Source: Variovorax gracilis (GTDB lineage: Bacteria > Pseudomonadota > Gammaproteobacteria > Burkholderiales > Burkholderiaceae_C). From it: 64,000 nucleotides of DNA. The position numbers were made by a program, and so were the translations under genes. This document shows, one piece after another, positions 57,464 to 64,000 of the stretch. Every line of letters starts with the position of its first letter. The first letter of the stretch is position 1. Below the pieces are notes generated by a model. That model saw only the letters and a list, made by a program, of their open reading frames with translations. It did no database searches and was not told where the DNA came from. The DNA is taken from assembly GCF_030317115.1 (NCBI RefSeq), contig NZ_JASZYF010000015.1:1-64000 (forward strand), given 5' to 3'.

Positions 57464-59659
57464 TCACATGAGCGAGCGAATGATCTTGTCCAGCGTGATC
57501 GGATAGTCGCGCACCCGCACGCCGGTCGCGTTGTAGACCGCGTTGGCCACCGCCGCGGCGCAGCCGCACAGGCCCAGCTCCGCGATGCCCTTGGCCTTCA
57601 TCGGCGAAGACTTCTCGTCCACTTCGTCGAGAAAGATGACCTCCTGCAGGGGCACGTCGGCATGCACCGGCACGTGGTACTCGGCGAGGTCGTGGTTGAC
57701 GAAATAGCCGAACCGCGTGTCCACCACCGCTTCCTCCATCAGCGCCGCGCCAAGGCCCATGGTCATCGCGCCGATCACCTGGCTGCGAGCGGTCTTCGGA
57801 TTGAGGATGCGGCCGGCCGCGAAGACGCCGCTCATGCGGCGCACCCGCACCTCGCCGGTGGCGGCGTCGACGGCGACTTCGGCGAAGTGAGCGCCGAAGG
57901 TGGCCTGCGCGTAGGTCTTGGTGAGTTCGCCGAACTCGATCGCGTCTTCGGCCGTCATGCCGTTGCGGCCGACCACCTCGGCCAGCGCTAAGCTGCGGGT
58001 ACCGGCGCTGACCCGTCCCTCCGCGAAGCGCGCGTCGGCCGGCATCAGGCCCGCCTTGCGCGCAATCGCGTCGCGGAGCTTCATGCAGGCCGCGAAGACG
58101 CCCGCGGTCGAGCTGTTGCCGCCCCACTGGCCGCCTGAACCGGCGGAAACCGGAAAGTCCGAATCGCCAAGCCGCACCTCCACCTGCGCGAGCGGCACGC
58201 CGAGCATCTCGGCGGCGGTCTGCGCAATGATGGTGTAGCTGCCGGTGCCGATGTCCGTCATGTCGGTGGACACCGTGACCTTGCCGCGCCCATCGATCGC
58301 CACGCGCGCGGCGGACTTCATCGTGAGGTTGCCGCGGAACGCGCTGGCCATGCCCATGCCCACCAGCCACCGCCCGTCGCGCACCTGCCCGGGCGTTGCC
58401 TTGCGGCGCTCCCAGCCGAAGCGCTGCGCGCCGGTGCGCATGCAGCCAATGAGGTCGCGGTGCGAAAACGCGCGGCCCGGCTTCTCCGGGTCGGTCTGCA
58501 CGTCGTTGAGGATGCGCAGTTCGACCGGGTCCATCCTCAGCGCTTCGGCGAGCTCGTCCATCGCGATCTCGAGCGCCATCATCCCGGGGGCTTCGCCCGG
58601 CGCGCGCATCGCGTTGCCTTCGGGCAGGTCGAGCGTCGCAAGGCGATGCGAGGTCAGGCGGTTCGCGCCGCCGTACAGCAGGCGTGTCTGCATCGCCGCC
58701 GTTTCGGGCTGGCCGCCGGGCAAGTCGCCGGACCAGCTCTCGTGCGAGATCGCGGTGATGCGTCCATCACGCCCCGCGCCGATGCGGATGCGCTGGATGG
58801 TCGCGGGCCGGTGGGTGGTGTTGTTGGGAATGTGCGGCCGCGCGAGCGCCACCTTGACCGGACGGCCCGCCGCGCGCGATGCCAGCGCGGCCATGACCGC
58901 ATCGCTGCGCACCCACAGCTTGGAACCGAAGCCTCCGCCGATGAAGCTGGAGATGACGTGCAACTTGTCGCGCGGGATGCCGAGGATCTCGGACAGGTCG
59001 CGTCGCGCCCAGTCGATCATCTGACACGAGGTCCAGAGCGTGAGCTTGTCGCCCTGCCATGCGGCGATCGTCGCGAAGGGCTCCATCGCCATGTGGCTCT
59101 GGTCGGGCGTCGTGTAGGTCTGCTCGACCTTGACCGGCGCCTGCGCGAACGCACCGTCGAAGTCGCCCACGGCGGAATCGGGCGGTTGGTCATCCATCTT
59201 CGGCTTGACCGCCGACTCGCGCCCGCGCGCGAGATCGAATTGGCCGGATGCGGCCTGGTAGTCGATGCGCACCAGATGGGCTGCCGCGCGCGCCTGCTCG
59301 AAGCTGTCGGCGACGACCACGGCCACGGCCTGGTGGAAGTGATCGACCTCCGGCCCCGCGAGATGCTTCGCGGTGATCGCCTTCGCCTTGCCGACCTTGC
59401 CCGCGTTCTCGTGCGTGACCACCGCGAGCACGCCGGGCGCGGCGCGCGCCGCGCTCGTATCGATGCGCACGATGCGCCCCTTGGCGATCGCGGCACCGAC
59501 GATCACGCCGTAGGCCTGGTTGGGCACCACGTCGTGCCGCTCGTAGGCGTAGGGCGCGGTGCCCGTCGTCTTCAAGGGACCGTCGACGCGATCGTAGGGC
59601 TTGCCGACAACCTGCAGGCGGTCGATCGGATTGCGGGTCGCGGGTTGATCGAATTTCAT
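57464..59659 (-). CDS. paoC: PaoC-type aldehyde oxidoreductase molybdenum subunit
   Basis: This 731-residue large subunit of a periplasmic aldehyde oxidoreductase begins Met-Lys-Phe-Asp and contains Val-Gly-Lys-Pro-Tyr-Asp-Arg-Val-Asp-Gly-Pro-Leu-Lys-Thr-Thr-Gly (PaoC signature), Ile-Gly-Gly-Gly-Phe-Gly-Ser-Lys near 243, Asn-Ala-Met-Arg-Ala-Pro-Gly-Glu near 343 and the catalytic glutamate in Lys-Gly-Ile-Ala-Glu-Leu-Gly near 695. E. coli PaoABC oxidises aromatic aldehydes to acids. It is the last gene of a leftward paoABC operon that converges on the NicX operon. Confidence 0.9.
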   Translation of the reverse strand: MKFDQPATRNPIDRLQVVGKPYDRVDGPLKTTGTAPYAYERHDVVPNQAYGVIVGAAIAKGRIVRIDTSAARAAPGVLAVVTHENAGKVGKAKAITAKHLAGPEVDHFHQAVAVVVADSFEQARAAAHLVRIDYQAASGQFDLARGRESAVKPKMDDQPPDSAVGDFDGAFAQAPVKVEQTYTTPDQSHMAMEPFATIAAWQGDKLTLWTSCQMIDWARRDLSEILGIPRDKLHVISSFIGGGFGSKLWVRSDAVMAALASRAAGRPVKVALARPHIPNNTTHRPATIQRIRIGAGRDGRITAISHESWSGDLPGGQPETAAMQTRLLYGGANRLTSHRLATLDLPEGNAMRAPGEAPGMMALEIAMDELAEALRMDPVELRILNDVQTDPEKPGRAFSHRDLIGCMRTGAQRFGWERRKATPGQVRDGRWLVGMGMASAFRGNLTMKSAARVAIDGRGKVTVSTDMTDIGTGSYTIIAQTAAEMLGVPLAQVEVRLGDSDFPVSAGSGGQWGGNSSTAGVFAACMKLRDAIARKAGLMPADARFAEGRVSAGTRSLALAEVVGRNGMTAEDAIEFGELTKTYAQATFGAHFAEVAVDAATGEVRVRRMSGVFAAGRILNPKTARSQVIGAMTMGLGAALMEEAVVDTRFGYFVNHDLAEYHVPVHADVPLQEVIFLDEVDEKSSPMKAKGIAELGLCGCAAAVANAVYNATGVRVRDYPITLDKIIRSLM

Positions 59660-59662
59660 GAC

Positions 59663-60607
59663 TCAGCCCTTCGCTTCCGACAGCACCGATGCCAGCGTGC
59701 GCTCCAGCAGCACCGGCTTGAATGCGTTGTGCTCGCTGGTGCGCGCACCAGCGAGCGTGGCCTGCGTGATGGCCTGCGCGCTGCCCTGCTGCTCGGCCAC
59801 CTCCACCCGCCAGGGCTTCGGTGCGAGCCCGCCATAGGCGAACCGGCCGCGCCCGTCGGGCTGGATGACCGCGGCCACGGACACCAGCGCAAAGGCGTAC
59901 GAGGCGCGGTCGCGCACCTTGCGATAGAAATGCTTGCCGCCGAGCGGCGCGGGCAGGGTGACCGAGGTGATGATTTCATCCCGCGCGAGCACCGTCTCTA
60001 CATCGGGCGTGCTGCCGGGCGCGCGATGCAGCTCGGCGATCGGGATCGTGCGCTGGGAGCCGTCGGCGCGCACTGCCTGCACCGTGGCATCGAGCACGCG
60101 CATCGCCACCGCCATGTCGCTCGGGTGCGTCGCGATGCATTGCTCGCTCGCGCCGAGGATCGCGAGGTTTCGGTCGAAGCCGCCCTGCGCCGAGCAACCG
60201 GTGCCCGGCTGGCGCTTGTTGCAGGGCTTGGTCGTGTCGTAGAAGTAGGGGCAGCGGGTGCGCTGGAGCAGGTTGCCGGCGGTGGTCGCCTTGTTGCGCA
60301 ACTGGCCCGACGCACCGGCCAGCAGCGCACGGCTGAGCACCGCGTAGTCGCGGCGCACGCGCGCGTCGGCGGCGAGGTCGGTATTGCGCACCAGCGCGCC
60401 GATGCGCAGGCCGCCACCGGCATCGGGCTCGATCCGGTCGAGACCGAGGTGGTTGATGTCGATCAGATGCGTGGGCGTCTCGATCTGCAGCTTCATCAGG
60501 TCGAGGAGGTTCGTGCCGCCCGCGATCACCTTCGCGCCCGGGTGGTTCGCAAGCGACGCGGCGGCCGCAGCGGCCGATGGCGCGCGTTCGAAAGTGAAGG
60601 CCTTCAT
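59663..60607 (-). CDS. paoB: PaoB-type FAD / 4Fe-4S subunit
   Basis: The 314-residue FAD subunit carries the flavin motif Ala-Gly-Gly-Thr-Asn-Leu-Leu-Asp-Leu near residue 29. It also has the extra cysteines that bind a [4Fe-4S] cluster in PaoB: Arg-Cys-Pro-Tyr-Phe-Tyr-Asp and Pro-Cys-Asn-Lys-Arg-Gln-Pro-Gly-Thr-Gly-Cys, near 115-137. ATG 60607 overlaps the paoA stop and starts the standard Met-Lys-Ala-Phe-Thr-Phe N-terminus; the longer frame to 60997 is a shadow of paoA. Confidence 0.9.
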   Translation of the reverse strand: MKAFTFERAPSAAAAAASLANHPGAKVIAGGTNLLDLMKLQIETPTHLIDINHLGLDRIEPDAGGGLRIGALVRNTDLAADARVRRDYAVLSRALLAGASGQLRNKATTAGNLLQRTRCPYFYDTTKPCNKRQPGTGCSAQGGFDRNLAILGASEQCIATHPSDMAVAMRVLDATVQAVRADGSQRTIPIAELHRAPGSTPDVETVLARDEIITSVTLPAPLGGKHFYRKVRDRASYAFALVSVAAVIQPDGRGRFAYGGLAPKPWRVEVAEQQGSAQAITQATLAGARTSEHNAFKPVLLERTLASVLSEAKG

Positions 60608-61269
60608 GACTTCGCTCCTTCGACTTCCTGGATCGCCATCAGGATGTTCGAGTAAGCGCCGCAGCGGCAGACGTTGCCGCTCATGCGTTCGCGGATCTCT
60701 TCGGGCGTGGCTTGCTGGCCGGCATCGAGGTCGGTGCTGACATGGCTCGGAATGCCGGCCTTGATCTCGGCGAGCGTGCCCACCGCCGAGCAGATCTGTC
60801 CCGGCGTGCAGTAGCCGCACTGGAAGCCGTCGTGCTTGATGAAGGCGGCCTGCAACGGATGGAGCTTGCTCGGCGTGCCCAGGCCCTCGATCGTCGTGAC
60901 CTCGTCGCCGTCGTGCATCGCCACGAGGGTGAGGCAGCTGTTGATGCGTCGCCCGCCCACCAGCACGGTGCAGGCACCGCACTGCCCGTGGTCGCAACCC
61001 TTCTTCGAGCCGGTGAGGTGCAAGTGCTCGCGCAGGGCGTCGAGCAGCGTGGTGCGCGTATCGAGCGTCAAGGTGTGCGCCCGGCCGTTGACCTTGAGCG
61101 TAACCTGCGCGGCCGGTGGCGCCGCGGTAACCCCGCCCTGGCCCGGCGCGCCGGTCGCTTGCGCTTCGGATCGCGAGGCCGGCATCAGCGCGCCTGCCGC
61201 CGTGGCCAGGCTGCCGACGAGCACGCCTCGCCGACGCACTTCGAGAATGTCACCTGTGGTCGATGTCAT
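60604..61269 (-). CDS. paoA: PaoA-type 2Fe-2S subunit with Tat signal
   Basis: The 221-residue iron-sulfur subunit starts with a twin-arginine export signal (Arg-Arg-Arg-Gly-Val-Leu-Val-Gly near residue 12, Ser-Glu-Ala-Gln-Ala near 38), placing the enzyme in the periplasm. Two [2Fe-2S] motifs follow: Cys-Asp-His-Gly-Gln-Cys-Gly-Ala-Cys and Cys-Gly-Tyr-Cys-Thr-Pro-Gly with Cys-Arg-Cys-Gly-Ala-Tyr. ATG 61269 is preceded by GGAGA. The dedicated chaperone PaoD is not seen in the window. Confidence 0.9.
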   Translation of the reverse strand: MTSTTGDILEVRRRGVLVGSLATAAGALMPASRSEAQATGAPGQGGVTAAPPAAQVTLKVNGRAHTLTLDTRTTLLDALREHLHLTGSKKGCDHGQCGACTVLVGGRRINSCLTLVAMHDGDEVTTIEGLGTPSKLHPLQAAFIKHDGFQCGYCTPGQICSAVGTLAEIKAGIPSHVSTDLDAGQQATPEEIRERMSGNVCRCGAYSNILMAIQEVEGAKS

Positions 61270-61586
61270 CGTGGGTCTCCGTCGCGGCTCTGGCGCGAAA
61301 AAGATCAGACTAGAGGGCTCGGTGTGGCGGCTGGTCAGGATTGGCCGGCGCATGCCGTAGGAGATTCCTGCACCTCATGCTCCTTCACCGCACGCTTCGC
61401 GTAGCCGCTGGGTTCAGCCTGATGCGCCGACGCTCTGTATCCGCTCATGCGCCGGGCTGATGTGCTGGTGAATTGGCTCAGCACCACCTCAGACATGCGT
61501 GGACCTGCCCATGGTCAACGTTTGCAGGGCGGGAGCGTGGAAAACTTGGCACAAGGAACTCCCATGCCGCGCGCACAATCGTCGGC

Positions 61587-62072
61587 ATGAGTGATCCCGC
61601 AACGGCTGGCTTGTTCGAGTACCGCTTCTACGAGCATCCGGTGCTGTATCCCCGTGCAGTAAGGATGGACTTCTCGTGGCCGGCCATGCTCATCGGCCCC
61701 CTTTGGTTCGCGTGGCGCAAGCTCTGGGTGCGGCTCGCTGGCACTCTCGCGACGTTGTTCGTGTTCGGTTTGGTGAACGGCAGCTTTGATAATCCATTTC
61801 TCGTGTCTGTTCTTTGCAAACCCGCAGAGTTCTTCCTTGATCAATACGACCCTGAGTGCGCGGAAAATCTCAGGGACTGGTGGAGCTTTCTCTTCTTGGG
61901 TGCAATGAATTGGTTGAATGCGTTGGATGCAAACAAGCATTGGGCCGCAGACCTAGAGAGGCGTGGCTATGAAATGACGCACGCAGTTCAGGCGCGCTCG
62001 CTGGATGAAGCTAAGGCGAAGGTTGCGCGAGCGTTCGCAGCTCAGACTGGCGGCGTGGGGCACTCACGTTAA
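61587..62072 (+). CDS. DUF2628 family membrane protein
   Basis: This 161-residue protein has the DUF2628 motif Leu-Ile-Gly-Pro-Leu-Trp-Phe-Ala-Trp-Arg-Lys-Leu-Trp near residue 38 and hydrophobic helices at about 32-70 and 112-125; the C-terminus is helical and charged. Function is unknown; members are small inner-membrane proteins. ATG 61587 is preferred to 61473, which has non-homologous leader sequence. Confidence 0.65.
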   Translation: MSDPATAGLFEYRFYEHPVLYPRAVRMDFSWPAMLIGPLWFAWRKLWVRLAGTLATLFVFGLVNGSFDNPFLVSVLCKPAEFFLDQYDPECAENLRDWWSFLFLGAMNWLNALDANKHWAADLERRGYEMTHAVQARSLDEAKAKVARAFAAQTGGVGHSR

Positions 62073-62300
62073 TTCCCTCTGTGATGCCGCCAGGCCCAGA
62101 ATTGAGGGATGGCAATGGGGGCCAACTCACCAAACGCCTATCTGAGAATAGCTAATGGTTTTCGTCTAGGTGGCTAGCGTCACGCCGTTCGTCTGACAGA
62201 TTTTTTCCGTTTCTGTCCGTTCTTGCCCCTATGGCGAAGCCAGCCCCTAGCTTTTCCGTTGCTGGCTGACCCCTCTCCGATTGGAGAAACGGGGCCAAAT

Positions 62301-62504
62301 CTAGTAGCGGTAAGGGTTGTCCGGACGGCGGTCGTAGCGGTCCGGCACGCCGTCGCGGTCGTAGTCGCGACGTGCACCAGGCGGCGGCCCAGGCGGAGCC
62401 GGGCGGGCGTAGTAGGCACCGGGCGGCGGCCCGGCGTCATAGGGAACGGCGACGCAGCCCGCGAGGGCGGCACCGGCGAGGAGGGTGGCAATGAGTACTT
62501 TCAT
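62301..62504 (-). CDS. small lipoprotein with an Asp-rich C-terminus
   Basis: This is a 67-residue lipoprotein: signal peptide Met-Lys-Val-Leu-Ile-Ala, lipobox Leu-Ala-Gly-Cys at 14-17, a Pro/Gly/Ala/Tyr-rich linker and the C-terminal motif Asp-Tyr-Asp-Arg-Asp-Gly-Val-Pro-Asp-Arg-Tyr-Asp. That motif resembles thrombospondin type-3 calcium-binding repeats. Such proteins are common and uncharacterised in Burkholderiales. The 62073-62300 gap contains no supported gene. Confidence 0.6.
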   Translation of the reverse strand: MKVLIATLLAGAALAGCVAVPYDAGPPPGAYYARPAPPGPPPGARRDYDRDGVPDRYDRRPDNPYRY

Positions 62505-62642
62505 GCCGTCCAAGTTGCTCCCGCCCGCTTCGTCCGGGCACTGGCGCGTCCGCCCATCTTCAAGTAGGCGCATGCCGCGCGCTGCGCATTGGCAGCGATG
62601 GCGCTGCGATAGGATGAATCCTGCACCCAACGGACCCCAGCC

Positions 62643-62933
62643 ATGTTCGTGATCACGTTGACCTACCTGCGCCCGCTGGATGAACTGGACGCGCTCATGC
62701 CCCAGCACGTCGCGTGGTTGAAGAAGCACTACGCCAGCGGCCTTTTCATCGCGTCGGGTCGACAGGTTCCGCGCAAGGGTGGTGTGATCCTTGCCCGCTC
62801 GGGCGACCGTGCAGGACTCGACACCATCCTCGCGCAAGATCCCTTCGTGAAACGCGGTTGCGCCCGGGCGGATGTCGTGGAGTTCACGCCCAGCATGACG
62901 GCGCCAGGTGCGGAAGTCCTCAAGGAACTCTAG
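62643..62933 (+). CDS. YciI-family protein
   Basis: This is a 96-residue ferredoxin-like (dimeric alpha/beta barrel) protein with the YciI pattern: Met-Phe-Val-Ile-Thr-Leu-Thr-Tyr, Pro-Gln-His-Val-Ala-Trp-Leu-Lys with the conserved His near residue 21, Ala-Ser-Gly-Arg near 37 and Asp-Pro-Phe near 66. Biochemical function is mostly unknown; some members are dehydrochlorinase-like. It lies 74 bases before the CinA gene and may be co-transcribed. Confidence 0.8.
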   Translation: MFVITLTYLRPLDELDALMPQHVAWLKKHYASGLFIASGRQVPRKGGVILARSGDRAGLDTILAQDPFVKRGCARADVVEFTPSMTAPGAEVLKEL

Positions 62934-63006
62934 GACGCAGGCTGCGAACACCCCTGCCGGCGCATCACATTGGGAATCAATCCGACGCACGACGAGGAAG
63001 CCAAGA

Positions 63007-63522
63007 ATGGTTGCATCGAGAAACTCCAGCCTTCCCTCGCTTGCCGATCTGGCGCAGCGGGCGGGGGCCGCGTTGAAGGAGCGCAAAGAGACGATTGCGG
63101 TGGTGGAGTCGTCTTCCGGCGGGCTCGTTTCCGCCGCACTGCTGGCCGTACCCGGCGCGTCAAGCTTCTTCCTTGGAGGGGCGGTGGTGTATTCAAGGCG
63201 GGCCGGCAAAGCCCTGCTGGGCCTGACGGCGGACGACGTTGCAGGCATGCGCGGGGAAACCGAGCCCTACGCAAGCATGGTCGCCGGCAAGATCCGCGTC
63301 AGCCATCGGGCGTCCTGGGGCCTCGGGGAAAGTGGCGCCGCCGGCCCCTCGGGCAGTCCCTATGGCGATGCCCCGGGCCACGTTTGCATTGCCGTCGTCG
63401 GCTCGACCACGCGGAGCCGGACCCTCGAGACCGGCAGCCATGATCGCGCGGCGAACATGGACCTGTTCGCACGCCATCTTCTGCTGCTGTTCGAAGAGGT
63501 ATTGCTTGCCAGTCGCGTCTGA
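63007..63522 (+). CDS. CinA C-terminal-domain protein, NMN deamidase (PncC) family
   Basis: This is a 171-residue single-domain CinA_C protein: Val-Val-Glu-Ser-Ser-Ser-Gly-Gly-Leu near residue 32, Val-Pro-Gly-Ala-Ser-Ser-Phe-Phe-Leu-Gly-Gly-Ala-Val-Val-Tyr-Ser near 48-63 and Gly-Glu-Ser-Gly-Ala-Ala-Gly near 109. PncC recycles NMN to nicotinate mononucleotide in pyridine-nucleotide salvage. The usual Glu-Ser-Cys-Thr-Gly-Gly motif reads Glu-Ser-Ser-Ser-Gly-Gly, so activity should be tested. ATG 63007 follows GAGGAA. Confidence 0.8.
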   Translation: MVASRNSSLPSLADLAQRAGAALKERKETIAVVESSSGGLVSAALLAVPGASSFFLGGAVVYSRRAGKALLGLTADDVAGMRGETEPYASMVAGKIRVSHRASWGLGESGAAGPSGSPYGDAPGHVCIAVVGSTTRSRTLETGSHDRAANMDLFARHLLLLFEEVLLASRV

Positions 63523-63749
63523 AAGGATGCGCGCAGGCGCGAAGGCTTCAGCGCTGCGTTCGGAGCGGTTTGATCCGCGGTCGCATCGCAGGTGACCCCG
63601 TCGCTGCGCGACGCGGGACCTTCCACTCAGAGGCGGATGACGTCCACGGGCCGGGAAACTCGCCAAACGAGAGGGTTCCGCCCGTGCCTCTGCCGGCTTA
63701 GCATGGGCAGCACGCCGCGTTCGGCGGCGCCTCGCCGAGGGGGACTGCC

Positions 63750-64000
63750 ATGGCCGACTCGTCTGAATCGCTCGAATCGCCCGACTCACCAGACTCGCAT
63801 GCTGGAACCTACCTGCCGATTGCGCGCATGACCGTGATCGTCTCCGGTCCCGTCGAGACTCACGGACCGCAACTCGACAAGGCGTTGGTCGACGCGGCCG
63901 ACGCCGCGATGGACGAGATGCTCCTGGATCTGAACCTCGATGTCCCGGTGCGAGGCAGGCTGGTCATCCTCGAGTCTCGCCCAGGCTCCTGGGAGATCGA
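63750..64000 (+). CDS. hypothetical protein, 5' part
   Basis: The frame opens at ATG 63750 behind a GAGGGGG ribosome site and runs off the right edge; 83 residues are visible. The N-terminus is a short acidic Ser/Asp/Glu/Pro repeat (Ser-Ser-Glu-Ser-Leu-Glu-Ser-Pro-Asp-Ser-Pro-Asp-Ser). It is followed by alpha/beta sequence (Met-Thr-Val-Ile-Val-Ser-Gly, then a helix with Leu-Val-Asp-Ala-Ala-Asp-Ala-Ala). No family is recognised. Confidence 0.5.
   Translation, partial: MADSSESLESPDSPDSHAGTYLPIARMTVIVSGPVETHGPQLDKALVDAADAAMDEMLLDLNLDVPVRGRLVILESRPGSWEI

Noticed and set aside
58460..60655. 731-residue rightward frame opposite paoB and paoC
   Set aside because: It overlaps two firmly identified subunits on the other strand and has Arg/Gly/His-rich shadow composition.

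Overview
The window is GC-rich DNA with the gene content of a betaproteobacterium, most likely Burkholderiales (Comamonadaceae-like). The grounds are the protein families present: Pao-type aldehyde oxidoreductase, CoxMSL-type molybdenum hydroxylase, HAAT (branched-chain type) ABC transporter and plasmid-type VirB/Kor backbone. No tRNA, rRNA or CRISPR array was recognised.

Positions 1-27.8 kb form a conjugative plasmid or integrated conjugative element backbone. It starts with the 3' part of a large ParB-family protein, then a candidate oriT nick site matching the RP4 nic core, a MobC-like accessory protein and a MOBP-type relaxase. A patchwork of small hypotheticals follows. A long leftward transfer operon, read from 23.1 kb down to 6.4 kb, encodes VirB2-VirB11, the coupling protein VirD4, an LPD7 protein, a secreted Nuc/PLD endonuclease, TraX and a toxin-antitoxin-like pair whose zeta-type protein has lost its key catalytic residues. 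Divergent from it is a control operon: parA, parB, a membrane protein and a TrfB/KorA-like repressor. A KorA-like palindrome lies in the intergenic region between the two operons. A protein with two tandem H-NS DNA-binding domains and a tyrosine recombinase with a perfect 15-bp inverted repeat at its 5' end close the block.

Positions 27.8-45 kb look chromosomal and partly decayed. They hold a metallo-hydrolase 3' remnant, a multiply frameshifted CocE/NonD hydrolase, and an SCO1 / cytochrome c / galactose-oxidase-like copper-radical enzyme operon. Further along are a CsbD protein, two neighbouring class III nucleotide cyclases fused to different sensor/effector modules, a GNAT enzyme, an ABC ATPase, a putative orphan polymorphic-toxin domain and a stand-alone LanC-like protein.

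Positions 45.1-57.4 kb are the most striking region: a TetR regulator and, divergently, an eleven-gene operon behind a well-formed sigma-70 promoter. It encodes a NicX-like 2,5-dihydroxypyridine dioxygenase, a CoxG-like protein, a three-subunit molybdenum hydroxylase, an arylformamidase-like hydrolase, a complete five-gene HAAT ABC importer and a second alpha/beta hydrolase that could be an N-formylmaleamate deformylase. I read it as an uptake-and-degradation pathway for an N-heteroaromatic compound whose substrate cannot be fixed from sequence.

Positions 57.4-64 kb carry a convergent paoABC periplasmic aldehyde oxidoreductase operon, then small housekeeping or hypothetical genes (DUF2628, a lipoprotein, YciI, CinA/PncC) and the 5' part of an unknown gene.
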